Below, in pieces: positions 8,646 through 16,253 of a DNA stretch of 41,235 nt. The translations under genes and the position numbers were made by a program. This DNA comes from Bacteroidota bacterium (GTDB taxonomy: Bacteria; Bacteroidota; Ignavibacteria; Ignavibacteriales; Melioribacteraceae). Every line of letters starts with the position of its first letter. The stretch's first letter is position 1. The notes below the pieces were generated by a model. That model worked only from the letters and a program-made list of their open reading frames with translations. It was not told the DNA's origin and did not search any database. The DNA lies in assembly GCA_021812705.1 (NCBI GenBank), contig JAKAMT010000008.1:1-41235 (forward strand), read 5' to 3'.

Positions 8646-9749
8646 CTATCTTTTATTTTTTTGGATTATTCCGCCGGCGAGAAGAAAGCCGTTTTCATCA
8701 TACAAAACGAGAGACTGACCCGGCGTGATAGCATTTTTAGGTTCATCAAAGCGGATAGAGATCTCATCCAGAGTTGCGTTCAGTACTTCCGCTCTAGATG
8801 CTCTATCGTTGTAGCGGATCTTTGCGTAAACAATTTCCCCGTTTTTTAAAATTGACCTGCTGACATAATTAATATCCGATGCCGAACAATAATTCTCCAG
8901 AAGTTCTTCTTTATCAGCTATCTCAACAATATTTTTTTCAGCATCAATATCTTTCACATAAACTGCCTTACCTAATGTAACGCCGATTCCTTTCCTCTGA
9001 CCTATTGTATAAAATGGAATTCCTTTATGCTTGCCCACCTTGGAACCGTGATAAACAAAATCACCGCCTTTAATTCTTTCGACAATATCGGGTTCACGCT
9101 CTCTTAAAAATCTTTCATAATTATCATCGGCAACAAAGCAAATCTCCTGACTATCCGGTTTAGCGGCTGTTTTCAATTCTAATTTTTTTGCGATCGCACG
9201 CACTTCATCTTTAGTATATCCGCCCAGCGGGAACAGTGTTCTTGAGAGGCTTTCCTGTGTCAGTCCCCACAATGCATATGTTTGATCTTTCCTCTGATCG
9301 GTCGAATATTTCAACTTAAATCTGCCCGTATCAGGATCATTCTCAACAACCGCATAATGCCCTGTGGCTACATATTTTGCATCCAGAGAATCAGCTTTTT
9401 TAAGCAACTCTTCCCATTTAATTTTTCTGTTGCACACGATACAAGGATTGGGCGTCCTGCCGTTCAGATATTCTTCTACAAAATTATCAATAACATTTTT
9501 TTCGAACGCTTTGGTGAAATCAACGGTGTAATGCGGGATTCCAAATGAGTTTGCCACATTTTTAGCATCGAATATCGCATCAAGAGAACAGCAGCCCGAT
9601 TCATGTTTAGGCGCACCGCCTACTTCCATGAATCCCCAAGTTTTCATCGTTATGCCGATAACTTCATATCCCTGTTTATGGAGCAATGCGGCAGCAACAG
9701 ACGAATCCACGCCTCCACTCATTGCGACAATTACACGTTTTTCGTTCAA
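8646..9749 (-). CDS. mnmA: tRNA-specific 2-thiouridylase MnmA
   Basis: 367-residue enzyme that inserts sulfur at C2 of the wobble uridine (U34) of tRNA-Lys, -Glu and -Gln. The PP-loop ATP site is SGGVDSS (residues 11-17). The catalytic cysteines are Cys103 in NPCIVC and Cys204 in SQEICFV; the first site is CxxC (Cys103, Cys106), not the Asp-x2-Cys of E. coli. The start is TTG 9749, with AAAGGAAA about seven bases upstream; no ATG fits. A 111-base AT-rich gap (9750-9860) separates it from acpS; I see no RNA gene or small ORF there and it may hold the mnmA promoter. Confidence 0.96.
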   Translation of the reverse strand: MNEKRVIVAMSGGVDSSVAAALLHKQGYEVIGITMKTWGFMEVGGAPKHESGCCSLDAIFDAKNVANSFGIPHYTVDFTKAFEKNVIDNFVEEYLNGRTPNPCIVCNRKIKWEELLKKADSLDAKYVATGHYAVVENDPDTGRFKLKYSTDQRKDQTYALWGLTQESLSRTLFPLGGYTKDEVRAIAKKLELKTAAKPDSQEICFVADDNYERFLREREPDIVERIKGGDFVYHGSKVGKHKGIPFYTIGQRKGIGVTLGKAVYVKDIDAEKNIVEIADKEELLENYCSASDINYVSRSILKNGEIVYAKIRYNDRASRAEVLNATLDEISIRFDEPKNAITPGQSLVLYDENGFLLAGGIIQKNKR

Positions 9750-9860
9750 CTAAATTTCCTTTCATGTTAAGCTTTAATCTAAACAATAATATTTAAAAAT
9801 AAGTTTACTTATTGGAATATCTTTCTTGAAAATAACAGCATGCTTCATTTAAGAATTGAT

Positions 9861-10241
9861 TCAATCTTTCAAAGAGGAAAGAACAGCTACACATGTTACA
9901 TAATTTTCAGAGTGACTCATTGAAATATGAATAGTTTTACCGGGGTTAAGATAATCTTTTAATGATCCGTAGAAATTAACTTTAGGCAAACCGTTGGATT
10001 CATTAAATATTTCTATATCCTGCCAGCTGTAAACTTTTTCGGAATCCGAAGAGAGAGCTTTATAGATGGCTTCCTTGGCCGCAAATCTTGCGGCAAGATG
10101 CTGATATTTATTTGGTTTTGATAATGAATAATCCAGTTCGACCGCTGTATATATTTTATTTAAGAACGATTCTCCGTATTCATCTACGCTCTTTTTAATT
10201 CTTTCGATCTCGATTATGTCTATTCCAACGCCAAGTACCAT
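9861..10241 (-). CDS. acpS: holo-[acyl-carrier-protein] synthase
   Basis: 126-residue phosphopantetheinyl transferase that activates acyl carrier protein by attaching 4'-phosphopantetheine from CoA. The family signatures GVGIDIIEIERI (metal-binding Asp) and RFAAKEAIYKAL (metal-binding Glu, Lys) are present. The open frame runs upstream to 10304 but that extension overlies the ggt 3' end. ATG 10241 gives the expected N-terminus MVLGVGIDI and the family length of about 120-130 residues. It begins one base after the ggt stop, so translation is probably coupled to ggt. Confidence 0.95.
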   Translation of the reverse strand: MVLGVGIDIIEIERIKKSVDEYGESFLNKIYTAVELDYSLSKPNKYQHLAARFAAKEAIYKALSSDSEKVYSWQDIEIFNESNGLPKVNFYGSLKDYLNPGKTIHISMSHSENYVTCVAVLSSLKD

Positions 10242-10242
10242 T

Positions 10243-11937
10243 TTACCAGCCAGATGCTTTTCCGGATCCGCGGGGATCCGATGATCCAAAAAATAATTTA
10301 TCATTCTGATCGAATGTTATCCCCTCCAATCTTCCGAGAGATTTAACCATCTTCAATTTATGCCCTCTCCGGATCAGTTCTTGAACAGTCTGATTGCTGA
10401 GAGCTCCCTCTTCATATTCAATTTGGTCTGGAAGCCATTGGTCATGTATTTTCAAGGCAGCAATGGCTTCTTCTATGTTCATCTTAAAATCAATCGCATT
10501 CAAAATAGATTGAAGCACGGATGTAATAATTGTCGATCCGCCGGGAGATCCTATTACCATAAACAGTTTATCGTCCTTCATGATTATAGTAGGTGTCATG
10601 GAGCTAAGCATTCGTTTCTTCGGCTTGATTGAATTCGCTTCACTTCCCACAAGTCCGAATTGGTTAGGTTCGCCCGGTTTTGCGCTAAAATCATCCATCT
10701 CATTATTAAGCAAAAAACCCAGACCATCGACCACAATTTTATTCCCATATCCGCCGTTAATTGTATAGGTAGTGCTGACCGCATTCCCGTTTTTATCGGC
10801 AACCGAGTAGTGAGTGGTTTCCTCTTTTTCTCGATGATTTGAAATTTCCATCGCTTTTATTTTTGAAGAAGGAAGTGCGTATTCACCGATTTCACTTTTA
10901 ATCTCTTCCGCACGCTCATCAGAAAGTAATTTATTCACAGGTACATCATAAAAGTCCGGATCGCCCATGTGGGCGGCACGGTCCGCGTATACATGTTTTA
11001 AAGTTTCACTTAGAATGTGAATATATTCGGTGCTGTTATGAACAAAGCTGCCAAGATTATATTTCTCCAGCACATGCAACGCTTCAAGAATGCAAATGCC
11101 GCCCGATGAAGGCGGGGGCATAGATATAATTTTATATTCCCTGTAAGAACCTGTTACAGGTAATCTTTCCGCAACTTTATAATCGTTAAAGTCATTCAGG
11201 GTAAAATTTCCGCCGAACTTTTTTGACTGCTCAATGATTTTTTCTGTTATTTCCCCGCGGTAAAAGGCATCCTCCCCCCTATCCTTAATTAATCGAAGAG
11301 TGCGTGCAAGATCTTTTTGAACGAAAAGATCTCCTTCTGAAAATTTATTGCCGTTTTTTGTAAATATTTTTCTTGAAGATTCTATATTTATAAAGTCGTT
11401 GTAATAACTGTTCAGCGACTCAACCATTTTTTTATTAAGCACAAATCCGTTTTCAGCAAGATCGATGGCAGGTTGAATAACATTTGAAAGATTCATTGTG
11501 CCGTATTTTTTCAGAGCGTAAATCAAACCGGCCACGGTTCCCGGCACGCCTGATGAAGTCCAGCCTTGCTGACTGAGTGCTGGTATAAAATTACCGAGGC
11601 TGTCTAGAAACATTTTTTCTGATGAAGCCTGCGGTGCAGTCTCTCTGAAATCAATAGATGTATTTTTTCCGTCGGCCAGATGAATAACCATAAAGCCGCC
11701 TCCGCCAATATTTCCGGCAAATGGGAAAGTGACGGCTAGCGCGAATCCAACTCCTACAGATGCATCTACCGCGTTTCCTCCTTTTTTCAATATGGATACT
11801 CCCACTTCCGAGGCGAGGTCGCTTGCGGTTACCACCATTCCGTTTTTGTATCCGGCTGGATTTTTACCGGATGGAAAAACTGTCGATGCACTGAGAAATA
11901 ATAAGAAGCAAAAGAGACTCTTAGAAAATGTGCGCAT
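10243..11937 (-). CDS. ggt: gamma-glutamyltranspeptidase
   Basis: 564-residue exported Ntn-hydrolase that cleaves gamma-glutamyl amides such as glutathione in the periplasm. A signal peptide occupies about residues 1-23 (hydrophobic core FCFLLFLSAS). The autoprocessing site is EETTHYS, with Thr374 as the predicted nucleophile and new N-terminus of the small subunit. STTYTINGGYG and GSPGGSTI correspond to the substrate-binding loops, and GNAVDASV to the large-subunit signature. The ATG overlaps the MCE gene end by 17 bases with GGAAG just upstream. Whether it is functionally linked to the MCE gene is not evident; co-transcription is likely. Confidence 0.96.
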   Translation of the reverse strand: MRTFSKSLFCFLLFLSASTVFPSGKNPAGYKNGMVVTASDLASEVGVSILKKGGNAVDASVGVGFALAVTFPFAGNIGGGGFMVIHLADGKNTSIDFRETAPQASSEKMFLDSLGNFIPALSQQGWTSSGVPGTVAGLIYALKKYGTMNLSNVIQPAIDLAENGFVLNKKMVESLNSYYNDFINIESSRKIFTKNGNKFSEGDLFVQKDLARTLRLIKDRGEDAFYRGEITEKIIEQSKKFGGNFTLNDFNDYKVAERLPVTGSYREYKIISMPPPSSGGICILEALHVLEKYNLGSFVHNSTEYIHILSETLKHVYADRAAHMGDPDFYDVPVNKLLSDERAEEIKSEIGEYALPSSKIKAMEISNHREKEETTHYSVADKNGNAVSTTYTINGGYGNKIVVDGLGFLLNNEMDDFSAKPGEPNQFGLVGSEANSIKPKKRMLSSMTPTIIMKDDKLFMVIGSPGGSTIITSVLQSILNAIDFKMNIEEAIAALKIHDQWLPDQIEYEEGALSNQTVQELIRRGHKLKMVKSLGRLEGITFDQNDKLFFGSSDPRGSGKASGW

Positions 11938-12829
11938 TAACTTCCAGGCCTTTAGATTTCAGCTGATCAATTAATATTTTGGTAAGCTCTTTGGCTTGTT
12001 GAATTGTGAGCTTCAAGTCCGAAATAATTTCGGGATCGTTAATGAGTTTGCCTATGTTATTCTGGCCATTTTCAGTCTTCTCCATAAAACCATTGATTTT
12101 AAGCAGCAGTTGATTAGAAGTTTTAAGCACAGAATTAATCGAAGTTATTGTCTGGGAAAGAGAATCTTTATTTGCTTTCATAAAATCATTTGCATTGTTA
12201 GCCAATTCATTGCCCGATTTCAAAAGTTTTGTTATCTCTTCTTTATTTGCGATTACAAGTTTGTTCAAATTATCAGTCAGAATAGCGAGATTAGAAACAG
12301 ATTGTTTAAGGTCCGCGTTGAAATTCTGATCGGTTAAAGTTTTATTAATAGTGACAAGTGAGACTTTAACTTCTTTAATCACCTCAACAAGATCGTTTTG
12401 CACGGTGCCGAGCATTGCCATTGCGCTTGCAACATCGCCCAGGAATTCCCCTTTTTGAGTTTTGGAATAATCGATCTCATTATTACGGGTTCCCGGGATG
12501 ATCTCAATTTTTTTGCCGCCCATCAGATCCAGCATCATTACAGAGAATTTGGCATCTTCCTTCAGGCTAACGTCCTGGGGCAAGGTTAGAACGGTTTCTA
12601 CAATATTACCGTTTATATAAATCTCTTTTACATATCCTTTTCTCACTCCGTTAAGAGTGACGGGATCACCGACTTCCAGACCTGCCACCGAGCTAAATTC
12701 AACTTTAATTTCTTTTTGATGTGAACTTAATGTCCAATTCTTAGCCCAACCTAATACCCAGAAAAAAATAACCAGTCCAAGGAATACGGTTATACCGACC
12801 TTAATTTCTGTCTTTCTTTGATCCTTCAT
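11921..12829 (-). CDS. MCE/MlaD family lipid-transport protein
   Basis: 302-residue single-pass envelope protein. Residues 10-30 form the membrane anchor (GITVFLGLVIFFWVLGW), followed by one MCE domain at about 38-115 (FSSVAGLEVGDPVTLNGVRKG, then MMLDLMGGKKIEIIPG) and a long helical, coiled-coil-like C-terminal region with regularly spaced leucines and Asn/Lys. This architecture matches MlaD-like periplasmic subunits of lipid ABC importers. The permease and ATPase (MlaE, MlaF) are not beside it; the upstream partner is instead a small membrane protein whose 3' end it overlaps by 29 bases. It may work with a transporter encoded elsewhere. Confidence 0.9.
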   Translation of the reverse strand: MKDQRKTEIKVGITVFLGLVIFFWVLGWAKNWTLSSHQKEIKVEFSSVAGLEVGDPVTLNGVRKGYVKEIYINGNIVETVLTLPQDVSLKEDAKFSVMMLDLMGGKKIEIIPGTRNNEIDYSKTQKGEFLGDVASAMAMLGTVQNDLVEVIKEVKVSLVTINKTLTDQNFNADLKQSVSNLAILTDNLNKLVIANKEEITKLLKSGNELANNANDFMKANKDSLSQTITSINSVLKTSNQLLLKINGFMEKTENGQNNIGKLINDPEIISDLKLTIQQAKELTKILIDQLKSKGLEVNAHIF

Positions 12830-13178
12830 AATGCTCTACAAAGTTTTTAAATTTTTGATATTCGAGAGAGTCAATATATTTATCTTTAATGATTTCATTC
12901 AGACGTGTGACTACCGACTGCATTCTAGACATAGCAGAATCGAATTCCATCTCTTTATTTTTGACAAAGAAATCATGCAGCTCCGATTTAAGCGAATCGC
13001 GATATACATTTTTGGCAGCATCTTCCAATTTTTTGTCATAATCAGAAAGCGCCATCTCCATAATTTTAGTTTTCGAAAAATTTTTGAAAATATCCTTTTT
13101 ATATTTTACGGTGTATACAATTACTCCGACAATAAGAGTGAATATAATTACAGAGGAAAGGAAGCAGCCTTTTTTCAT
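12801..13178 (-). CDS. small membrane-anchored helical protein of unknown function
   Basis: 125 residues. One N-terminal transmembrane helix (about residues 7-25, SVIIFTLIVGVIVYTV) is followed by a charged, mostly helical domain rich in Lys, Glu and Asp (KIMEMALSDYDKKLEDAAK). No family was recognised. It is wedged between the CBS/CorC gene (stop three bases upstream) and the MCE gene (29-base overlap). The overlap implies coupled translation with the MCE protein, so an accessory role in the same envelope complex is plausible but unproven. Composition and codon style match the neighbours, supporting a real gene. Confidence 0.72.
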   Translation of the reverse strand: MKKGCFLSSVIIFTLIVGVIVYTVKYKKDIFKNFSKTKIMEMALSDYDKKLEDAAKNVYRDSLKSELHDFFVKNKEMEFDSAMSRMQSVVTRLNEIIKDKYIDSLEYQKFKNFVEHYEGSKKDRN

Positions 13179-13181
13179 AAA

Positions 13182-14465
13182 TTATTGCCGATCGATTTTC
13201 TCAACTAATATCTTATTGATTCGTTTGTTGACTACTTCTTTCACTGTAAATTTATAGTTATTAATGGCGAAATGAAAACCTTGTCTTGGAATAGTGCCGG
13301 CATAACTCAGGATAAATCCGCCGACCGTATCATAATCGTCGTTATCCGAAGAAAAATTATGCCCTAGCAGTTCGTTAAGTTCGTCTATCGAGACTTTACC
13401 GAGAATCAGATAATTGTTTTCATCTACTTTTGTGATTTCATTCTCATCTTTGTCGTATTCGTCCCTTATTTCACCTACTATCTCCTCCAAAATATCCTCA
13501 AGTGAAATCAAGCCGGAAGTACCTCCATATTCATCAACAACAATACCGAGATGTGTATTCCTATCCTGAAATTCATGAAGAAGGATATTGACCAATTTAG
13601 TCTCCGGAACGATAAAAGGCTCATGAGCGATGTTTTTAAGTATCAATGATTTTTTCTTCTCCGGTTCTTTCAAATATGGAAGAAGATCTTTTGCATAAAT
13701 GATGCCTATAATTTTATCTAGATTCTCTTCGTAAAGGGGGATTCTGCTGTGGCCGGACTCATTAATTATTGCGAGCAAGTCATCAATATTTTCCTGAACC
13801 GATACTGCTTTAATATCGACCCGCGGAGTCATAATTTCTCTGGCTGTAACAGTTCCGAAAGATACTATTCCGTGAATGAGTTCGTGCTCTTCAGATTCTA
13901 TAGTTCCTTTTTCAATGCTCAAGTCTGCTAAATCTTTTATATCGGAGTCTTGCAGAACGTATTTTGATTTATCCAATTTTATTTTGCCAGTAAACAATTT
14001 CAGAAGTTCTGCTATAACGGTTGATATCGGATATAAAATAATCGTAATCCAATATAAAGGAAGCGCGAGAATTCCTGCCGACTGGACGGGATATTTTTGA
14101 GCCCAGAGTTTAGGAGCGGTTTCTCCAAAGAGAAGGATAAGAATGGTCAGCAAAACAATCTGAATAAAAATAGCGAGTTCGCCGGAAACACCCACAACCG
14201 GAGCCAGTTGAAGAGCTATCATAACGGAGATAATAGAAGCCAGCACATTGGCTATTGTGCTTCCAATCAGAATAGTTACCAAAAGTCTTTTAGGATTCTC
14301 CAGCAGGTGCTGAATATAATTTCCTACAACTTTTTTTTCTTTTCTAAGATGACGAAGCATTTTTTTGTCAAAAGAAAAAAATGCCACTTCTGAACTTGAA
14401 AAAAAAGCAGTGAGGAGAAGACAAATTAACAATACAACAATTTTTGCATAGAGATTATTGTCCAA
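13182..14465 (-). CDS. CNNM/DUF21-CBS-CorC/HlyC membrane protein (hemolysin-like, cation efflux type)
   Basis: 427 residues in the classical order. A DUF21/CNNM membrane domain with about four helices (residues 1-165) starts with FFSSSEVAFFSF and has GETAPK. A tandem CBS pair follows (about 200-330; MTPRVDIKAVSV, then VDEYGGTSGLISLEDILEE), and a C-terminal CorC/HlyC domain (about 345-425). Homologues have been implicated in Mg2+/Co2+ handling; true haemolysin function is not implied. The start is TTG 14465 (DNNLYAK), the only suitable codon. It lies 32 bases downstream of ssb and three bases before the small membrane protein, forming one transcription unit. Confidence 0.93.
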   Translation of the reverse strand: MDNNLYAKIVVLLICLLLTAFFSSSEVAFFSFDKKMLRHLRKEKKVVGNYIQHLLENPKRLLVTILIGSTIANVLASIISVMIALQLAPVVGVSGELAIFIQIVLLTILILLFGETAPKLWAQKYPVQSAGILALPLYWITIILYPISTVIAELLKLFTGKIKLDKSKYVLQDSDIKDLADLSIEKGTIESEEHELIHGIVSFGTVTAREIMTPRVDIKAVSVQENIDDLLAIINESGHSRIPLYEENLDKIIGIIYAKDLLPYLKEPEKKKSLILKNIAHEPFIVPETKLVNILLHEFQDRNTHLGIVVDEYGGTSGLISLEDILEEIVGEIRDEYDKDENEITKVDENNYLILGKVSIDELNELLGHNFSSDNDDYDTVGGFILSYAGTIPRQGFHFAINNYKFTVKEVVNKRINKILVEKIDRQ

Positions 14466-14497
14466 TTACCACTCTATCCTTCTCTATTAACAGGAAT

Positions 14498-14932
14498 TTA
14501 AAATGGAAGATCATCATCCTGGGCGGCTGAAGAATCCGAATCAGTCTGAGTGAATCCGCCCGGTTTTTCATACTGGCTCGAATAATTTTCTCCCCCAGAT
14601 TCTCTGCCTTCGAGAGGAATTAATTTCTCTGAAATAATCTCTGTAACATATCTTTTAATCCCCTCTTTATCTGTATAGTCTCTTTTCTGAATTCTTCCTT
14701 CTACGTAAAATTTTTTCCCCTTTTTAAGAGATTCCTTATAAAAATCCGGGATGTTAAAAGACACTACATTATGCCAGGTAGTTTCGTTCACCCAATTGCC
14801 GTCTTTACCTTTGTAACTGTTGGAAGTCGCGATAGAAAATGAAGTTACAGAAAGATTGTTCGTGGTGAAACGTGTCTCTGCGTCCTGTCCGAGATTTCCG
14901 ATAAGCATCACTTTGTTTAAACTAAAAGCCAA
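14498..14932 (-). CDS. ssb: single-stranded DNA-binding protein
   Basis: 144-residue OB-fold protein that coats single-stranded DNA. The start of the fold is NKVMLIGNLGQD, and the protein ends in the acidic tip DDDLPF that recruits partner proteins. The linker is Gly/Ser/Gln-rich. The open frame can be read from GTG 14941, but that codon lies inside the Shine-Dalgarno sequence; TTG 14932 follows AAGGTGG by five bases and gives the more typical N-terminus (M)AFSLNKVML. The 100 bases upstream, to the polyprenol-kinase gene end at 15033, are AT-rich and free of ORFs, so ssb may have its own promoter there. Confidence 0.95.
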   Translation of the reverse strand: MAFSLNKVMLIGNLGQDAETRFTTNNLSVTSFSIATSNSYKGKDGNWVNETTWHNVVSFNIPDFYKESLKKGKKFYVEGRIQKRDYTDKEGIKRYVTEIISEKLIPLEGRESGGENYSSQYEKPGGFTQTDSDSSAAQDDDLPF

Positions 14933-14937
14933 TTTGC

Positions 14938-14944
14938 CCACCTT
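14938..14944 (-). promoter_or_regulatory. ribosome binding site fixing the ssb TTG start
   Basis: On the minus strand this reads AAGGTGG, then five bases, then TTG 14932. The alternative GTG at 14941 falls within this element and so could not use it. Confidence 0.65.
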
Positions 14945-15032
14945 TTATTGTTATAAATGTTTGCCACTCTAAATTTATCATAAATCGTTGAAATTACAAA
15001 TACCGTAATATTTTGATCAAACCAGTCTAAAT

Positions 15033-15710
15033 TCAATAGATGTAGTAAAGGAGCAATACTGAGAGGGGTATAAGGATGTTGTCAAAATCCTTTGGGCTCA
15101 AACCTTCAACTATTGTTGTTATAAAAGCGCATATGAGGAGAAATTCAAAATCTGCTTTTCCAAGAAGAATTAAATTGAAGAAAAAAGCTCCTAATAAACC
15201 AAATACAAAAAAGGCCAAACTTCCCTCGAAAGATTTTTCAGAAATTACATTGTACTTATGCTTTCCGAATTTCTTTCCGATAACCGGTGCCATTCCGTCT
15301 CCCCAGCCAAGAAAGCCCATAGCTGCAATTGACGCCGGAGAATAGAGCAAAAATGTTCCGGCTATATTCATCACCATTGTAAAATATAAAGGACCTTTAA
15401 GCAATTCCCCTCTGTCTCCCGTTCTTGTCATCGTCTTAATTGCCTTATCATCGGGTTTAGCAGTAAATCCTTTTACCAGCAGCAAGACCGTCCAAAGAAG
15501 TGCGGGTGCAATGTTCAGGTACTTTGTCCAATCCGAAATATCAAAGAGGGGCCAAAAGATAAGCCATGATCCTGCTGCTATATGCACAATTTTTCTTGAG
15601 AGATCCTGCGAGAAACCTTTTTTTACGAAAAAGTCCATTATACCAACAACGGCAAAAACATAAATGAAGGCAAAGATTGTAATGAGTATGTTGTGGAATG
15701 CGGGAGACAT
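15033..15710 (-). CDS. CTP-dependent polyprenol/phytol/diacylglycerol kinase family membrane protein
   Basis: 225-residue polytopic membrane protein with about six or seven helices. Its signature segments match the dolichol kinase/phytol kinase (SEC59/VTE5-like) family: SRKIVHIAAG near residue 40, GWGDGMAPVIGKKFGKHKY, KSFEGSLAFF, and VEGLSPKDFDNILIP near the C-terminus. Such enzymes phosphorylate lipid alcohols using CTP. The substrate cannot be read from the sequence; salvage of isoprenoid alcohols or a lipid-carrier role are options. Its ATG follows the SPOR-protein stop codon with no base between, so the two are translated together. Confidence 0.85.
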   Translation of the reverse strand: MSPAFHNILITIFAFIYVFAVVGIMDFFVKKGFSQDLSRKIVHIAAGSWLIFWPLFDISDWTKYLNIAPALLWTVLLLVKGFTAKPDDKAIKTMTRTGDRGELLKGPLYFTMVMNIAGTFLLYSPASIAAMGFLGWGDGMAPVIGKKFGKHKYNVISEKSFEGSLAFFVFGLLGAFFFNLILLGKADFEFLLICAFITTIVEGLSPKDFDNILIPLSVLLLYYIY

Positions 15711-16199
15711 TTATTCTTCTGAGACTATGAAAGCATCTTTAAATTCGCTTATCTGCTTAATGTTTTTCTTAACAGACTCGGCTTCCTCTCTGGTTGAGAA
15801 TGGTTTCAATCTCACTACAAATTTTTTATCAATTTCTCTTTGGGTTATATTCATCAGGTAAGGAGATTTGGGCTGAGCATCTTTTATAAAAGCATCTGCT
15901 CTTTCTTTCGAGGTGAATACACCTAGCTGAATGTAAAATTTCAATTGCCTGGAAGGGATTTTCAGAGAATCTTTTTCGGTTTTAATCTTGTTTTTTATCT
16001 CTTGAGCCTTTGTTATAATTTTAGAGGAATCCTGTTTGGCCGCTTCTTGAAATACCGAAATTTCGGGTTCCTTTATTTGAGACTGCCGCAAAGATTCATC
16101 TGATGAAGAGCAACCGAATAAAAGCAGAATATTAATCAGCGCCAGAAAATTAACAAACTTCAAATCGTTCTTTAAATTTATTTTATTAATTGAATTCAT
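15711..16199 (-). CDS. SPOR-domain lipoprotein
   Basis: 162 residues. A signal sequence ends in a lipobox with Cys30 (LLFGCSSSD), predicting a lipid-anchored periplasmic protein. A polar linker of about 60 residues leads to a C-terminal SPOR domain (FYIQLGVFTSKERADAFI, ending in REEAESVKKNI). SPOR domains bind glycan strands stripped of stem peptides, typically at division sites, so a role in septal wall remodelling is a reasonable inference. It lies directly downstream of the FadL-gene terminator and its stop abuts the ATG of the polyprenol-kinase-like gene. Confidence 0.9.
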   Translation of the reverse strand: MNSINKINLKNDLKFVNFLALINILLLFGCSSSDESLRQSQIKEPEISVFQEAAKQDSSKIITKAQEIKNKIKTEKDSLKIPSRQLKFYIQLGVFTSKERADAFIKDAQPKSPYLMNITQREIDKKFVVRLKPFSTREEAESVKKNIKQISEFKDAFIVSEE

Positions 16200-16207
16200 A
16201 TTCCGAT

Positions 16208-16237
16208 AAAAAAAAAGGATGGCAGAGCCATCCTTTT
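16208..16237 (-). terminator. intrinsic terminator after the FadL-like gene
   Basis: The bases GGATGGC-AGA-GCCATCC (16217-16233) form a perfect seven-pair GC-rich stem with a three-base loop, extended by four A-T pairs. Reading the minus strand, the stem is followed by nine T residues. It lies 16 bases past the stop of the porin gene and before the SPOR gene start. Confidence 0.9.
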
Positions 16238-16253
16238 CCCTTACAATTAACTA

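Noticed and set aside
9750-9860. The mnmA-acpS gap as a tRNA or small ORF site
   Set aside because: No cloverleaf, no conserved TTC loop sequence, and only AT-rich non-coding sequence on both strands.
10242-10304. A longer acpS start at 10304
   Set aside because: The 21 added residues are out-of-frame ggt sequence; ATG 10241 gives the standard AcpS N-terminus and length.
13182-14465. The label haemolysin for the CBS/CorC protein
   Set aside because: The DUF21-CBS-CorC architecture belongs to ion-transport-related proteins; nothing indicates a secreted toxin.
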